Below, piece after piece: positions 17,731 to 25,743 of a stretch of 64,000 nt of DNA; positions within the stretch are counted from its first letter, which is position 1; each line of letters opens with the position of its first letter. Made by a program: the position numbers and the translations under genes. The stretch spans positions 710,189-774,188 of the forward strand of contig CALSLW010000002.1 in assembly GCA_943787295.1 (NCBI GenBank), in the 5' to 3' direction. The notes beneath the pieces were generated by a model. It worked only from the letters and a program-made list of their open reading frames with translations, was not told where the DNA came from and did no database searches. The DNA is from an uncultured Flavobacteriaceae bacterium (GTDB taxonomy: Bacteria > Bacteroidota > Bacteroidia > Flavobacteriales > Flavobacteriaceae).

Positions 17731-18333
17731 TTATGCGATAGAAGAGAAAATGTAATGCATCTCTGTGGCAATTTCTATGGATTTGTTGAGATATGCGATT
17801 GTTTCTTCTGGGGTATCATCAAAGGCTTTTGGATCTTTATATCGCACTGGAATACGTTTTTCTGTTCCTGGAATAAAGGGACAATTTTCGTCTGCATGAG
17901 CACAGGTCATTATGGCAGCAAAATCCTTTGAAGGGCTCGATGCATCGTCATAAAGCTTTGAGAAATATTGGCCATAATCCTCTCCTTCCATACTAATCTG
18001 ATAGTAAGGATTGTCGCCGTTTTCTTTGGTTTTGATGTCAAAACCTTGTGATAAAAGGGTGTTGATAACCCTTTCGTTACAAGCGGTAACTTCTACTCCG
18101 CCAGAATAAGTGTGGCAGTCAATCCCGTGATAGTGCGCCAGGACTTTTGCCCACAGTTGTGAGAATTGACTTCTTCTGGAATTGTGGGTACAAATAAAGT
18201 TGAGATGTAGGGGTTTATTTTGAGTTTTTTGAGTGTTGATATAGTCAATCAATACACCCAATTCCTTTTTGCGTTCTTGAGAAAGATCAGCAATAGGTAG
18301 TTTTTCAATAAGCTTGTTTAGTGTTGTTTTCAT
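17731..18333 (-). CDS. Low-molecular-weight protein-tyrosine-phosphatase / arsenate reductase-like protein
   Basis: Cytoplasmic LMW-PTP-fold enzyme of 200 residues. The P-loop is in LHLNFICTHNSRRSQFSQLWA, a C-x5-R form with one extra residue compared with classical FVCTGNICRS. An acidic residue in RYKDPKAFDDTPEE can act as general acid, as in ArsC-type LMW-PTP reductases. Additional cysteines (TCAHADENC) lie in the C-terminal half, where thioredoxin-linked arsenate reductases carry their shuttle cysteines. ArsR or Acr3 are not adjacent; a BASS-family transporter sits 3 kb away. I chose the ATG giving MKTTLNKL, because the upstream TTG has no support. Confidence 0.75.
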   Translation of the reverse strand: MKTTLNKLIEKLPIADLSQERKKELGVLIDYINTQKTQNKPLHLNFICTHNSRRSQFSQLWAKVLAHYHGIDCHTYSGGVEVTACNERVINTLLSQGFDIKTKENGDNPYYQISMEGEDYGQYFSKLYDDASSPSKDFAAIMTCAHADENCPFIPGTEKRIPVRYKDPKAFDDTPEETIAYLNKSIEIATEMHYIFSSIA

Positions 18334-18390
18334 AGGATGAAAATACAACTCTATTCAAGACTAAAACCTATAAGAATGATTAAAAAAAAG

Positions 18391-18768
18391 TTAACGCACT
18401 CTTTTGTGTAAGCGAACAATAATTAGGCACATGGCTAACATTCCAAAGGCAGGAACACTTCTTAACAAAGGGTCTGCTACTTTAAAGTGCATCCCGATGG
18501 CGCCGATCATTAGAACCGCAATAATTTGGGCCGAAGGTACAACGGTTTGTTTAACCCGTAACCCAAAAAACAATGCCAGTGCTGCCAGTAGTTTAATCCC
18601 CCCGATGAGGTAAAATATATTTTCACTTAGGCCATAGGCCAAAAATTCTTCTTTGAGGTTGGGCGCGGCACTTCCCCGATAAGGAGAGGCTTGATCCATG
18701 TTTAAAAGCCAAACGTTAAACACAGTCCCAGACACAAGGACAATAAAGAGACGATAGATCCAAATCAT
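18391..18768 (-). CDS. DoxX-like four-helix membrane protein
   Basis: A 125-residue inner membrane protein with four hydrophobic segments: 4-24, 49-69 (SENIFYLIGGIKLLAALALFFGL), 75-95 (VPSAQIIAVLMIGAIGMHF) and 100-120. The arrangement and the GGIKLLAALALFFG segment fit the DoxX/DoxX-like family, whose members are often redox-related but functionally vague. It starts six bases after the upstream thioesterase gene on the same strand, so they share a transcript. No partner oxidoreductase is adjacent. Confidence 0.7.
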   Translation of the reverse strand: MIWIYRLFIVLVSGTVFNVWLLNMDQASPYRGSAAPNLKEEFLAYGLSENIFYLIGGIKLLAALALFFGLRVKQTVVPSAQIIAVLMIGAIGMHFKVADPLLRSVPAFGMLAMCLIIVRLHKRVR

Positions 18769-18774
18769 AGTAAT

Positions 18775-19140
18775 TTATTTTATGGTTGTTTTATTTCCGT
18801 CTTGATCAATCGCTACAAACACGATTTCACAGGCGCAATTCTCCTTCTTCACTTGTTCAATTAAATTCTCACTTTGGACCTCAACATGTATGCGCATAGA
18901 AGTGTTTCCCACTTCGATTAGGGTAGCGGTCAAAAAGACCAAATCCCCGATATGAATCGCTTTTAAAAACTCGATATCATCGACAAATTTTGTCACACAA
19001 TTTTTTCTAGCATAACGAACGGCAAGGGCATAAGCCACTTCGTCAATCCACTTCATTACCTTTCCTCCATGCACATTCCCGTGATAATTTACATCAGTTG
19101 TTTGAGCGAGAAAAGACATGTTAAGCGTGTTTTCTTTCAT
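18775..19140 (-). CDS. Acyl-CoA thioesterase, hotdog fold (YciA-like)
   Basis: Hydrolyses acyl-CoA to free acid and CoA in the cytoplasm. The 121 residues show the hotdog core, with the catalytic region VNYHGNVHGGKVMKWIDEVAYALAVRYARKNCVTKFVDDIEFLKAIHIGDLVFLTATLIEVGNTSMRIHVEV. The NVHGGKVMKWID motif is the signature of YciA/BFIT-type acyl-CoA hydrolases. It diverges from the 3-hydroxyacyl-CoA dehydrogenase gene, which supports a place in acyl-CoA turnover. The chain-length preference is not visible. Confidence 0.88.
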   Translation of the reverse strand: MKENTLNMSFLAQTTDVNYHGNVHGGKVMKWIDEVAYALAVRYARKNCVTKFVDDIEFLKAIHIGDLVFLTATLIEVGNTSMRIHVEVQSENLIEQVKKENCACEIVFVAIDQDGNKTTIK

Positions 19141-19218
19141 ATCTTTTCAAGTTAGTATAAATTCTTTAACGGGGGATTAAGCCGAATGACAAAATTTACA
19201 CGGTCTTAGAAATCCTTT

Positions 19219-19226
19219 TATCTTTG
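19219..19226 (+). promoter_or_regulatory. -7 element (TATCTTTG) upstream of 3-hydroxyacyl-CoA dehydrogenase
   Basis: Exact TAnnTTTG match 17 bases before the ATG, in the divergent 103-base gap. No clear TTG at the -33 position. Confidence 0.5.
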
Positions 19227-19243
19227 AGCTAAGAATAAAACAC

Positions 19244-20125
19244 ATGAAAAATATTACAGTTGTTGGAAGCGGCGCCATGGGAAGTGGGATTGCTCATTGC
19301 TTTGCTCAATATGGGTATAACGTTAATCTGGTTGATCTTTCGAAAGAAGCTTTAGCCTTAGCGATGGTGAAAATTGAAAATAATTTAGACCGACAGCTCA
19401 AAAAGGAAGTCTTAACAGTAGAAGAAAAAACAGCGACCTTAGATAGGATTAGCCTGTTTACTGAATTAAAAGAGGCTATTAAAATTGCTGATTTAGTGGT
19501 AGAAGCTGTTGCTGAAGATCAAGCTGTTAAAGCCAAAATTTTTGCTCAATTAGATGCTCATGCTCCCCAAGACTGTATTTTAGCCACCAACACCTCTTCC
19601 CTTTCAATCACTACAATTGCGGCCTTTACAAAACGCCCCGAAAAAGTGATCGGGATGCATTTTATGAATCCGGTTCCAGTGATGCGATTAGTCGAAATCA
19701 TCAAAGGGCATCAAACCAGTAAAAATACAGTAGAAACAATTACTAGCCTTACAGAACAAATTGAAAAAGTCCCTTTAGTTGCAGCAGACTATCCTGGTTT
19801 TGTCGCTAACAGGATCTTACTCCCCATGATCAATGAGGCGATCGAAGCTTTATTTCAAGGTGTGGCAGAGGTAGAGGCCATCGACGAAATGATGAAACTA
19901 GGAATGGGCCATCCTATGGGGCCTTTGCGTCTAGCAGATTTTATTGGGTTAGATGTATGTCTTTCTGTACTAGAAGTATTGCACCAAGGATTTGGGAAAG
20001 ATAAATATGCCCCCTGTCCTTTATTGCGCAACCTTGTTGCTGCCGGAAATTTAGGCGTGAAGACTAAACGCGGTTTTTATGATTATAGCGATAACCCCAA
20101 ACAGCCGATTCCACTTCAATTTTAA
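19244..20125 (+). CDS. 3-hydroxybutyryl/3-hydroxyacyl-CoA dehydrogenase
   Basis: NAD-dependent oxidation of 3-hydroxyacyl-CoA (or the reverse). The Rossmann motif GSGAMGSGIAHCFAQYG opens the protein. The catalytic His lies in GMHFMNPVPVMRLVEII (near 138) and the substrate Ser/Asn segment in NTSSLSITTIAA. The C-terminal helical dimer domain carries GFVANRILLPMINEAIEAL and GMGHPMGPLRLADFIGLD. At 293 residues it is the stand-alone, single-domain form, without an enoyl-CoA hydratase fusion. It is followed after 12 bases by an EamA transporter. It probably works with the thiolase at 14.9 kb. Confidence 0.95.
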   Translation: MKNITVVGSGAMGSGIAHCFAQYGYNVNLVDLSKEALALAMVKIENNLDRQLKKEVLTVEEKTATLDRISLFTELKEAIKIADLVVEAVAEDQAVKAKIFAQLDAHAPQDCILATNTSSLSITTIAAFTKRPEKVIGMHFMNPVPVMRLVEIIKGHQTSKNTVETITSLTEQIEKVPLVAADYPGFVANRILLPMINEAIEALFQGVAEVEAIDEMMKLGMGHPMGPLRLADFIGLDVCLSVLEVLHQGFGKDKYAPCPLLRNLVAAGNLGVKTKRGFYDYSDNPKQPIPLQF

Positions 20126-20137
20126 GCTTCGTTTGAT

Positions 20138-20989
20138 TTGATAAAAGGCCATTCTTCTCATTTTATTTTACTCAACCTTTCGATTTTATTTATCAGCACT
20201 TCTGGGGTATTGGGAAGGTGGATTGACCTTCCGCCAGAGGTGAGTATCTTTTGGCGAAGCATTATTGCGATTCCATTACTTTTTGCGATCCTGAAATTGA
20301 GTAAGCAGTCTTTGCGTCCTGTTTTTCAATGGCAACCTAAACTAATTCTTGCAGGTTTATTTATGGGGGTCCACTGGGTCACTTATTTTTATGCCCTGCA
20401 ATGGTCAAATGTGGCGATTGGGATGTTGTCATTGTTTACTTATCCCGTCATTACGGCATTTTTAGAACCCTTATTTTATAAAACAGCTTTTGAAAAACGT
20501 CATCTATTTGTGGGGGGATTGACCCTTTTAGGGGTCTATTTTTTAGTGCCTTCTTTTGCTTTAGCACAAACCCATGGTGGGGCATTAGCAATAGGAATCT
20601 TTTCGGCCTTTTGTTATGCAATGCGAAATCTCTTATTAAAAGGGGCAGCTCAAGAGCAGAGTGGCTTGCAGTTGATGTTGTTTCAAGTTGTTATTATTAG
20701 CCTGTGTTTTTTTCCCTTGATGTCTTTTGAAAAATTTGAAATGAGTATCCCTTTTTGGTGGGCCCTGCTTTTCTTAGCTTTATTTACCACCGTTATCGGG
20801 CACAGTCTTTTTTTACACAGCCTTAAATATTTTACCGTCACCACTGCTAGTTTGATGTCGAGTATAAATCCCCTTTATGGGATTTTAATCGCCTATGTTT
20901 TTCTCAATGAGATTCCTCACTGGGGTGTTTACATAGGAGGGGCATTGATTCTTTTTGCGGTATTATTTGAAAACCGATTTTCACGCTAA
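20138..20989 (+). CDS. DMT superfamily EamA transporter
   Basis: A 283-residue inner membrane protein with ten hydrophobic segments in two EamA halves. The first begins LLNLSILFISTSGVLGRWIDLPPEVSIFWRSIIAIPLLFAIL, the second near GALAIGIFSAFCYAMRNLLLKGAAQ. The latter ends with YFTVTTASLMSSINPLYGILIAYVFLNE, the common EamA motif before the last helix. The only start upstream of the first helix is TTG, which I accept. The substrate is unknown. It may be cotranscribed with the dehydrogenase before it, since the gap is 12 bases. It is not a close copy of the EamA protein at 9.6 kb. Confidence 0.85.
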   Translation: MIKGHSSHFILLNLSILFISTSGVLGRWIDLPPEVSIFWRSIIAIPLLFAILKLSKQSLRPVFQWQPKLILAGLFMGVHWVTYFYALQWSNVAIGMLSLFTYPVITAFLEPLFYKTAFEKRHLFVGGLTLLGVYFLVPSFALAQTHGGALAIGIFSAFCYAMRNLLLKGAAQEQSGLQLMLFQVVIISLCFFPLMSFEKFEMSIPFWWALLFLALFTTVIGHSLFLHSLKYFTVTTASLMSSINPLYGILIAYVFLNEIPHWGVYIGGALILFAVLFENRFSR

Positions 20990-21078
20990 GCAAATCGTTG
21001 CAAAATACACAAACTGTTATATTTTATTTAATTGAAAAAAAATTAATCAAAGCGTTTTATTATGCAAGAATAATAGTT

Positions 21079-21086
21079 TACTTTTG
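21079..21086 (+). promoter_or_regulatory. -7 element (TACTTTTG) upstream of etfBA
   Basis: Exact TAnnTTTG match about 41 bases before the etfB ATG. The leader is AT-rich and includes AAAAAGGAA just before the start, a weak purine-rich ribosome-binding stretch. Confidence 0.5.
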
Positions 21087-21127
21087 GAATAGGAATAAAA
21101 ATGCATTAACCCTTAAATAAAAAGGAA

Positions 21128-21874
21128 ATGAAAATACTCGTATGTATTAGCCATGTACCAGACACTACCTCAAAAATCAATTTTGTTGAAAATGACACAA
21201 AATTTGACACAAATGGCGTGCAGTACATTATTAATCCAAATGATGAATTTGGTTTAACTCGTGCCATGTGGTTAAAAGAAAAATCTGGAGCAACAGTAGA
21301 TGTAATTAATGTCGGTGGAGCAGAAACAGAGTCTACCCTTAGAAAGGCATTAGCCATAGGAGCAGATAAAGCGATACGTATCAATACTGAAGCGGTAGAT
21401 GCAACCCAAGTAGCCAAAGAAATTGTAGCAGTAACCCAAAACGATGCATATGATTTAATCATTGCAGGTAGAGAGTCTATTGATTACAATGGTGGAATGG
21501 TGCCTGGAATGATTGCAGCCATGTTAGGGGCAAGTTATGTCAATAACTGTGTAGGTCTAGAAATAGAAGGTGATAAAGCCACTGCAGCAAGAGAAATAGA
21601 TGGCGGTAAAGAAACTGTATCGACAAGTTTACCCCTAGTGATCGGTGGACAAAAAGGTTTAGTAGAAGAAAGTGACCTAAAAATCCCTAATATGCGTGGG
21701 ATTATGATGGCGCGAAAAAAACCTTTAGAGGTGGTTGAGCCTAATGGCGCGACAGCTTTATCTACAACAACAAAATTTGAAAAATCAGCGCCAAAAGGTG
21801 AGGTCAAACTAGTAGATGCCGATAATGTAGATCAATTGATTGATCTATTACACAACGAAGCAAAAGTAATTTAA
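21128..21874 (+). CDS. etfB: Electron transfer flavoprotein subunit beta
   Basis: ETF accepts electrons from acyl-CoA dehydrogenases and passes them to ETF:quinone oxidoreductase. EtfB binds AMP and contacts the dehydrogenase. The sequence MKILVCISHVPDTTSKINF, the NPNDEFGLTRAMWLKEK block, DLIIAGRESIDYNGGMVPGMIAAMLG and the long arm with LPLVIGGQKGLVEESDLKIPNMRGIMMARKKPLEVV are all present. At 248 residues it has normal length. etfA follows after 21 bases. No acyl-CoA dehydrogenase is in the window. Confidence 0.96.
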   Translation: MKILVCISHVPDTTSKINFVENDTKFDTNGVQYIINPNDEFGLTRAMWLKEKSGATVDVINVGGAETESTLRKALAIGADKAIRINTEAVDATQVAKEIVAVTQNDAYDLIIAGRESIDYNGGMVPGMIAAMLGASYVNNCVGLEIEGDKATAAREIDGGKETVSTSLPLVIGGQKGLVEESDLKIPNMRGIMMARKKPLEVVEPNGATALSTTTKFEKSAPKGEVKLVDADNVDQLIDLLHNEAKVI

Positions 21875-21895
21875 CGATAAAAAAGTAGAGAAGAT

Positions 21896-22849
21896 ATGTC
21901 TGTATTAGTCTATGCCGAAACCGAAGCAGGTAAATTAAAGAAAGTTGCTTTTGAAGTAGCCTCTTATGGGAAAGCTGTTGCTGACCAAATGGGAACCGAA
22001 GTAATCGCAGTAACTTTTAATGCTGCAGATGCAAATGCCCTAGGAAACTATGGTGTGAGTAAAGTAATGAACATTAGCGCTGATGGAAACTTTGACGCAA
22101 AAATTTATGCAAGTGGAATCCAGCAAGCAGCTAGTGAGGCTGTAGCCAAAGTTGTTGTCGTTAGCTCAAGTGCTGACAGCCGCTACCTTACCCCCCTATT
22201 AGCTGTAGGATTAGATGCAGGTTATGCCACAAATGTTGTCGCTGCTCCTTCTAACCTAGCTCCATTTACCGTAAAACGTACTGCCTTTACCAATAAAGCC
22301 TTTACCCAAACAGAGATTTCTTCTGAAGTAAAAATCATTGGGGTTTCAAACAATGCCTTTGGTCTTGTAGAAAATGCTACTGCTTGTACGGTAGAGGATT
22401 TCGCTCCTAGCTTAGCCGCTTCAACTATTACCGTTGAATCTGTTGATAAGGCGACAGATAAAGTGACCATCGCAGATGCAGAAGTAGTTGTTTCTGGAGG
22501 TCGTGGATTAAAAGGTCCTGAAAACTGGCATTTAATCGAAGATTTAGCAGATACACTAGGGGCAGCAACAGCATGTTCTAAGCCTGTATCAGATATGGGA
22601 TGGCGCCCACACAGCGAACACGTGGGACAAACAGGAAAGCCTGTCGCCTCTAATTTATATATCGCCATTGGTGTTTCTGGAGCGATCCAGCACTTAGCAG
22701 GAATCAATTCTTCAAAAGTAAAGGTGGTGATCAATAACGATCCCGAAGCACCTTTCTTTAAAGCAGCAGACTATGGTATTGTAGGCGATGCTTTTGAGGT
22801 TGTTCCACAGTTAATTGAAAAGCTTAAAGCCTTTAAAGCTCAAGCTTAA
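21896..22849 (+). CDS. etfA: Electron transfer flavoprotein subunit alpha
   Basis: FAD-binding partner of EtfB. The N-terminal half (MSVLVYAETEAGKLKKVAFEVASYGKAVADQMG) is the ETF alpha/beta domain. The C-terminal FAD domain carries VVSGGRGLKGPENWHLIEDLADTLGAATACSKPVSDMGW, GQTGKPVASNLYIAIGVSGAIQHLAGI and KVKVVINNDPEAPFFKAADYGIVGD. At 317 residues the length is standard. The operon ends at a strong hairpin 15 bases after the stop, so etfBA is a two-gene transcript. Confidence 0.96.
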   Translation: MSVLVYAETEAGKLKKVAFEVASYGKAVADQMGTEVIAVTFNAADANALGNYGVSKVMNISADGNFDAKIYASGIQQAASEAVAKVVVVSSSADSRYLTPLLAVGLDAGYATNVVAAPSNLAPFTVKRTAFTNKAFTQTEISSEVKIIGVSNNAFGLVENATACTVEDFAPSLAASTITVESVDKATDKVTIADAEVVVSGGRGLKGPENWHLIEDLADTLGAATACSKPVSDMGWRPHSEHVGQTGKPVASNLYIAIGVSGAIQHLAGINSSKVKVVINNDPEAPFFKAADYGIVGDAFEVVPQLIEKLKAFKAQA

Positions 22850-22864
22850 GATTCTTTGATATCC

Positions 22865-22897
22865 AAAAAAAGGCGATGATAAACATCGCCTTTTTTT
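22865..22897 (+). terminator. Intrinsic terminator after etfBA
   Basis: AAAAAAAGGCGATG pairs perfectly with CATCGCCTTTTTTT around a five-base ATAAA loop, and seven T follow the GC part of the stem. This is the clearest terminator in the window. Confidence 0.88.
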
Positions 22898-22907
22898 ATG
22901 CCAAAAT

Positions 22908-23975
22908 ATGCCGTATTTTAGTGAGATGAAGCCCGGGATTACACAATACCATTTTGGCTCCCTCAAAACGCAAATAGACGTGAACGCCTATGTTTTAAAA
23001 AACAGCAACGGTCTTGAGGTTGAGGTCCTCAATTATGGGGGCATTATTCGCCGGTTATCACTCCCTGATCGAGCAGGTCAATGGGAGAATTGTGTTTTAG
23101 GCTTTGACCAAATAAGCGATTATGAAGAGCAAAGTCCTTATTTTGGTGCAATTGTCGGCCGTTTCGGTAATCGTATTGCGCATGGAAAGTTTATGCTTGA
23201 TGGAACAGAATATCGCTTGGCGAAAAATCATGGCGTACACCATTTGCACGGCGGAGAAAAGGGTTTTGACAAAGCCATTTGGCAAGTTCAAGAAGACATT
23301 ACAACAGAAGGGGTAGGTTTAATTTTAACCCACATTAGCCCTCATCTTGAAGAGGGTTATCCAGGAACACTAAGCACACAAGTTACTTATCGTCTAACAG
23401 AACAAAACACTTTAATGGTGGACTATATAGCGCATACAGATCGCCCCACCATATTAAATCTTACACAGCATAGTTATTTTAATCTGTCGGGTAATCCACA
23501 GCAAGACTGTTTAGATCATCACTTACAAATACAAGCCGACCACTTTTTAGCCGTTGATCAAAACATGATTCCTACAGGAGAAAAAACAGCGGTACACAAA
23601 ACCCCTTTCGATTTTACAACCGTTAAAAACATTGGCGAAGCCATAATAAAACCCCATATGCAACTAAGCATAGGCAAAGGTTTTGATCATTGTTATTGTT
23701 TTGATGTTACCCAAAAGGAATTCAAAAAAGTAGCCGCACTTTATCACCCGCAAAGTGGCAGGAAAATGGAAGTGTACACCAGCTCTCCAGGGATGCAATT
23801 GTATACTGCGAACCATCTCGAGACGCCTTTTGTGACGAATGGGGCTGTTTGTTTAGAAACTCAGGGCTATCCAGATAGCCCAAATCAAACGCACTTTCCC
23901 TCAACGATTTTAAGACCAGAAGAAACCTTTAAATCTTCCACCCACTTTCAATTTTCCATTGATAAAAACAGCTGA
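22908..23975 (+). CDS. galM: Galactose mutarotase (aldose 1-epimerase)
   Basis: Interconverts alpha and beta anomers of galactose/glucose. Family motifs are NGLEVEVLNYGGIIRRLSLPDR, YFGAIVGRFGNRIAHGKF (substrate Asn/Arg), the catalytic His in LNLTQHSYFNLSG, PTGEKTAVHKTPFDF and the catalytic Glu in AVCLETQGYPDSPNQTHFPS. The length (355 from the first ATG) is normal. A second ATG six codons later is equally possible, and the first lies very close to the upstream terminator. There is no signal peptide, so it is cytoplasmic. galK/galT are not adjacent; the next gene starts one base after the stop. Confidence 0.93.
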   Translation: MPYFSEMKPGITQYHFGSLKTQIDVNAYVLKNSNGLEVEVLNYGGIIRRLSLPDRAGQWENCVLGFDQISDYEEQSPYFGAIVGRFGNRIAHGKFMLDGTEYRLAKNHGVHHLHGGEKGFDKAIWQVQEDITTEGVGLILTHISPHLEEGYPGTLSTQVTYRLTEQNTLMVDYIAHTDRPTILNLTQHSYFNLSGNPQQDCLDHHLQIQADHFLAVDQNMIPTGEKTAVHKTPFDFTTVKNIGEAIIKPHMQLSIGKGFDHCYCFDVTQKEFKKVAALYHPQSGRKMEVYTSSPGMQLYTANHLETPFVTNGAVCLETQGYPDSPNQTHFPSTILRPEETFKSSTHFQFSIDKNS

Positions 23976-23976
23976 T

Positions 23977-24576
23977 ATGAAACAACCTCTTGTCTCCCCT
24001 TTAGACCGCAACGCAACGCCACAAGCCGAAGAAATGGCGCGGTTTTATGAAGAAACTTTAGGCTTTACGCCTAACAGCTTATTTACCATGATGCACCGCC
24101 CTCGCATCGCCAAAGCCTTTCTTGAAATGAATCAAGCGGTGATGGAGAATAAAGGAAGGGTGAGCAGTGCGTTAAAAAGAGAAATCGCTTACCTCTCTAG
24201 TATGACCACCGGTTGTCGTTATTGCGAGGCCCATGCTATTCGTGCTGCAGAACGCTATGGTTCTTCAGCAGATCGCATGCATCATCTCTGGGAGTATAAA
24301 ACCTATGCTGCTTTTACCGAAGGGGAAAGGGCTGCTTTTGACCTTGCCATTGCAGCTTCTCAAGTGCCTAATGCGGTAGACGAAACCTTAGCAGAAAATG
24401 CACGTCAACATTGGGAGGAAGGAGAAATTGTAGAGATCATGGGGGTGGTTGCGCTCTTTGGTTACCTCAATCGTTGGAATGATAGTATGGGAACTCAGTT
24501 AGAAGAGCCTGCTGCAGGTTCTGCACAAAGTTTACTAGGACATAAAGGCTGGACGCGCGGAAAACATCAATATTAG
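23977..24576 (+). CDS. Carboxymuconolactone decarboxylase / AhpD-like peroxidase-related protein
   Basis: A 199-residue all-helical protein. The AhpD-like core has LKREIAYLSSMTTGCRYCEAHAIRAAERYG, with the CxxC pair followed by a His three residues later, as in alkylhydroperoxidase-type CMD proteins. A second helical segment (GEIVEIMGVVALFGYLNRWNDSMG) is the family C-terminal helix pair. It may reduce peroxides through its CxxC. I chose the ATG one base after galM; the TTG inside galM is unlikely. The two are therefore translated from one transcript, though the functional link is unclear. Confidence 0.8.
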   Translation: MKQPLVSPLDRNATPQAEEMARFYEETLGFTPNSLFTMMHRPRIAKAFLEMNQAVMENKGRVSSALKREIAYLSSMTTGCRYCEAHAIRAAERYGSSADRMHHLWEYKTYAAFTEGERAAFDLAIAASQVPNAVDETLAENARQHWEEGEIVEIMGVVALFGYLNRWNDSMGTQLEEPAAGSAQSLLGHKGWTRGKHQY

Positions 24577-24733
24577 TTTAGCTCCCAAGGGGCTGCGAAA
24601 TATCCCCACGCTTACTACTGTACAATCAAGCAATCTCTCTTTTTAAAGCAACACAAAAAAGCGCAACTAGATATTAAAGCATGGAGAAATCAACATCTTT
24701 TAGTATTTTTAAGTAACCATAAACCTTTTTTGT

Positions 24734-25003
24734 ATGAAAACATTACTACTCATTTCGCTGTTTTCGCTTTATCCAACTTCCGCTGCTTTCCCCGATGATT
24801 GTCGCGTAAGACTGCGTTATCTCAACTTTAATGAGATGAGCGAAAAAGAACATTTACAATGGCTCAACTGTGCCTTTGATGCCTTAAAAGGCGGGGAAGA
24901 CCAGCACCTAAAAACCTATGAAGAGTGGCTGGGAAGCACCCCAGACTATGTCGCCTTTCAAAAAGCGTGGAAAGAAACTTTTATTGCAGAAAGTAAGAAA
25001 TAG
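24734..25003 (+). CDS. Small secreted protein of unknown function
   Basis: An 89-residue product with a signal peptide (MKTLLLISLFSLYPTSA, cleavage near residue 18-19). The mature part is about 70 residues, polar and mostly helical, with two cysteines (DDCRVR and LNCAFDAL) that could form one disulfide. It includes repeated acidic/aromatic helices (EEWLGSTPDYVAFQKAWKETF). I do not recognise the family. The 157-base gap before it has a T-rich stretch but no clear feature. It precedes the Crp/Fnr gene, but the 59-base gap and unlike nature suggest separate regulation. Confidence 0.55.
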   Translation: MKTLLLISLFSLYPTSAAFPDDCRVRLRYLNFNEMSEKEHLQWLNCAFDALKGGEDQHLKTYEEWLGSTPDYVAFQKAWKETFIAESKK

Positions 25004-25062
25004 GAAAATTCACAACTACCACTTTAATTGAGTACTTTTAGGTCAAATTAAGGTCGTTCGCT

Positions 25063-25698
25063 GTGATTGTTGCATTAAAAAGTCTTTTTGGAGAAATTTT
25101 TGAAGAAGCCTTACTCGAAGAAATTACTAGGGTTGGCACCCTAAGGGATGTCCCTGCAGACTTTGAGTTAATGGATATAGGCGAGCCAATTAAAGGAGTG
25201 CCATTGATGTTAAGTGGTGCCATTAAAATTTCTCGTGAAGACGTCAATGGCGATGAACTTCTGCTTTATTATCTAGAAGAAGGGGATTCTTGTACCATGA
25301 CGATGGCTTGGGAAATGGGCCAGCAAAAAAGTCAAATCCGTGCGGTGACAGAACTGCCCTCACAATTAATCATGGTGCCCTTAACTGCGGTAGAAGATTG
25401 GTCAACACGTTTCCCCAGCTGGCGAAAATTTATTTTTCAAAGCTATCACAAACGCATGGAAGAATTGTTAGCCACTGTCGACAGTATCGCTTTTGATCAA
25501 CTAGAAAAACGTCTCTGGGAATATTTATTGGAAAAGAAAAGGGTCGTAAAAGCGAACACCCTGTCCATTACCCATCAAACCATCGCCCAAGAAATGCACA
25601 GCTCTAGGGTGGTCATCTCCCGTTTGCTCAAACGCCTTGAGGTGGAAAATAAAATACGTTTGCATCGCAACGCCGTTGAGCTTTTTGAGCCAGTGTAA
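25063..25698 (+). CDS. Crp/Fnr family transcriptional regulator
   Basis: An N-terminal cyclic-nucleotide-binding-like beta-roll lies at residues 15-115 (FELMDIGEPIKGVPLMLSGAIKISREDVNGDELLLYYLEEGDSC), a dimer helix at about 118-140, and a Crp-type winged helix at 160-205 (LSITHQTIAQEMHSSRVVISRLLKRLEVENKIRLHRNAVEL). The 4Fe-4S cysteines of Fnr and the cAMP arginine-serine pair are not evident. A single cysteine (Cys77, in GDSCTMTMA) remains and might sense redox or sulfur species; that is inference. The start is GTG. Its stop codon lies inside a palindrome that precedes the SulP operon, which it probably controls. Confidence 0.9.
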   Translation: MIVALKSLFGEIFEEALLEEITRVGTLRDVPADFELMDIGEPIKGVPLMLSGAIKISREDVNGDELLLYYLEEGDSCTMTMAWEMGQQKSQIRAVTELPSQLIMVPLTAVEDWSTRFPSWRKFIFQSYHKRMEELLATVDSIAFDQLEKRLWEYLLEKKRVVKANTLSITHQTIAQEMHSSRVVISRLLKRLEVENKIRLHRNAVELFEPV

Positions 25699-25709
25699 CC
25701 TGGGTTACA
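25694..25709. promoter_or_regulatory. Crp/Fnr-type operator (perfect 7-2-7 palindrome)
   Basis: TGTAACC-TG-GGTTACA is a perfect inverted repeat with the length and two-fold symmetry of a Crp/Fnr dimer site. It overlaps the stop codon of the regulator gene. Its centre lies about 40-41 bases upstream of the start point expected from the TACTTTTG element, the position of class II activation. I saw no second full copy in the window. Confidence 0.75.
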
Positions 25710-25730
25710 TTAAGTCTGGGGTGGCTATCG

Positions 25731-25738
25731 TACTTTTG
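25731..25738 (+). promoter_or_regulatory. -7 element (TACTTTTG) of the SulP-CstB operon
   Basis: Exact TAnnTTTG match with no TTG at -33, where the activator palindrome lies instead. The element ends only five bases before the ATG of the SulP gene, so the transcript should be leaderless or nearly so. Confidence 0.6.
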
Positions 25739-25743
25739 TGCTA

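Noticed and set aside
14020-18333. Arsenic operon made of BASS transporter and LMW-PTP/ArsC-like protein
   Set aside because: The two genes are 3 kb apart on opposite strands with unrelated genes between them, and no ArsR is present; the transporter is not Acr3-like by motif.
9590-20989. The two EamA transporters as a recent duplication
   Set aside because: Their sequences share only family-level motifs and the flanking genes differ.
22222-22734. Long minus-strand open frame of 170 codons opposite etfA
   Set aside because: It mirrors the codon structure of etfA, has no family pattern, and etfA is a clear gene. Same reason for the antisense frames over thiolase, rng and etfB.
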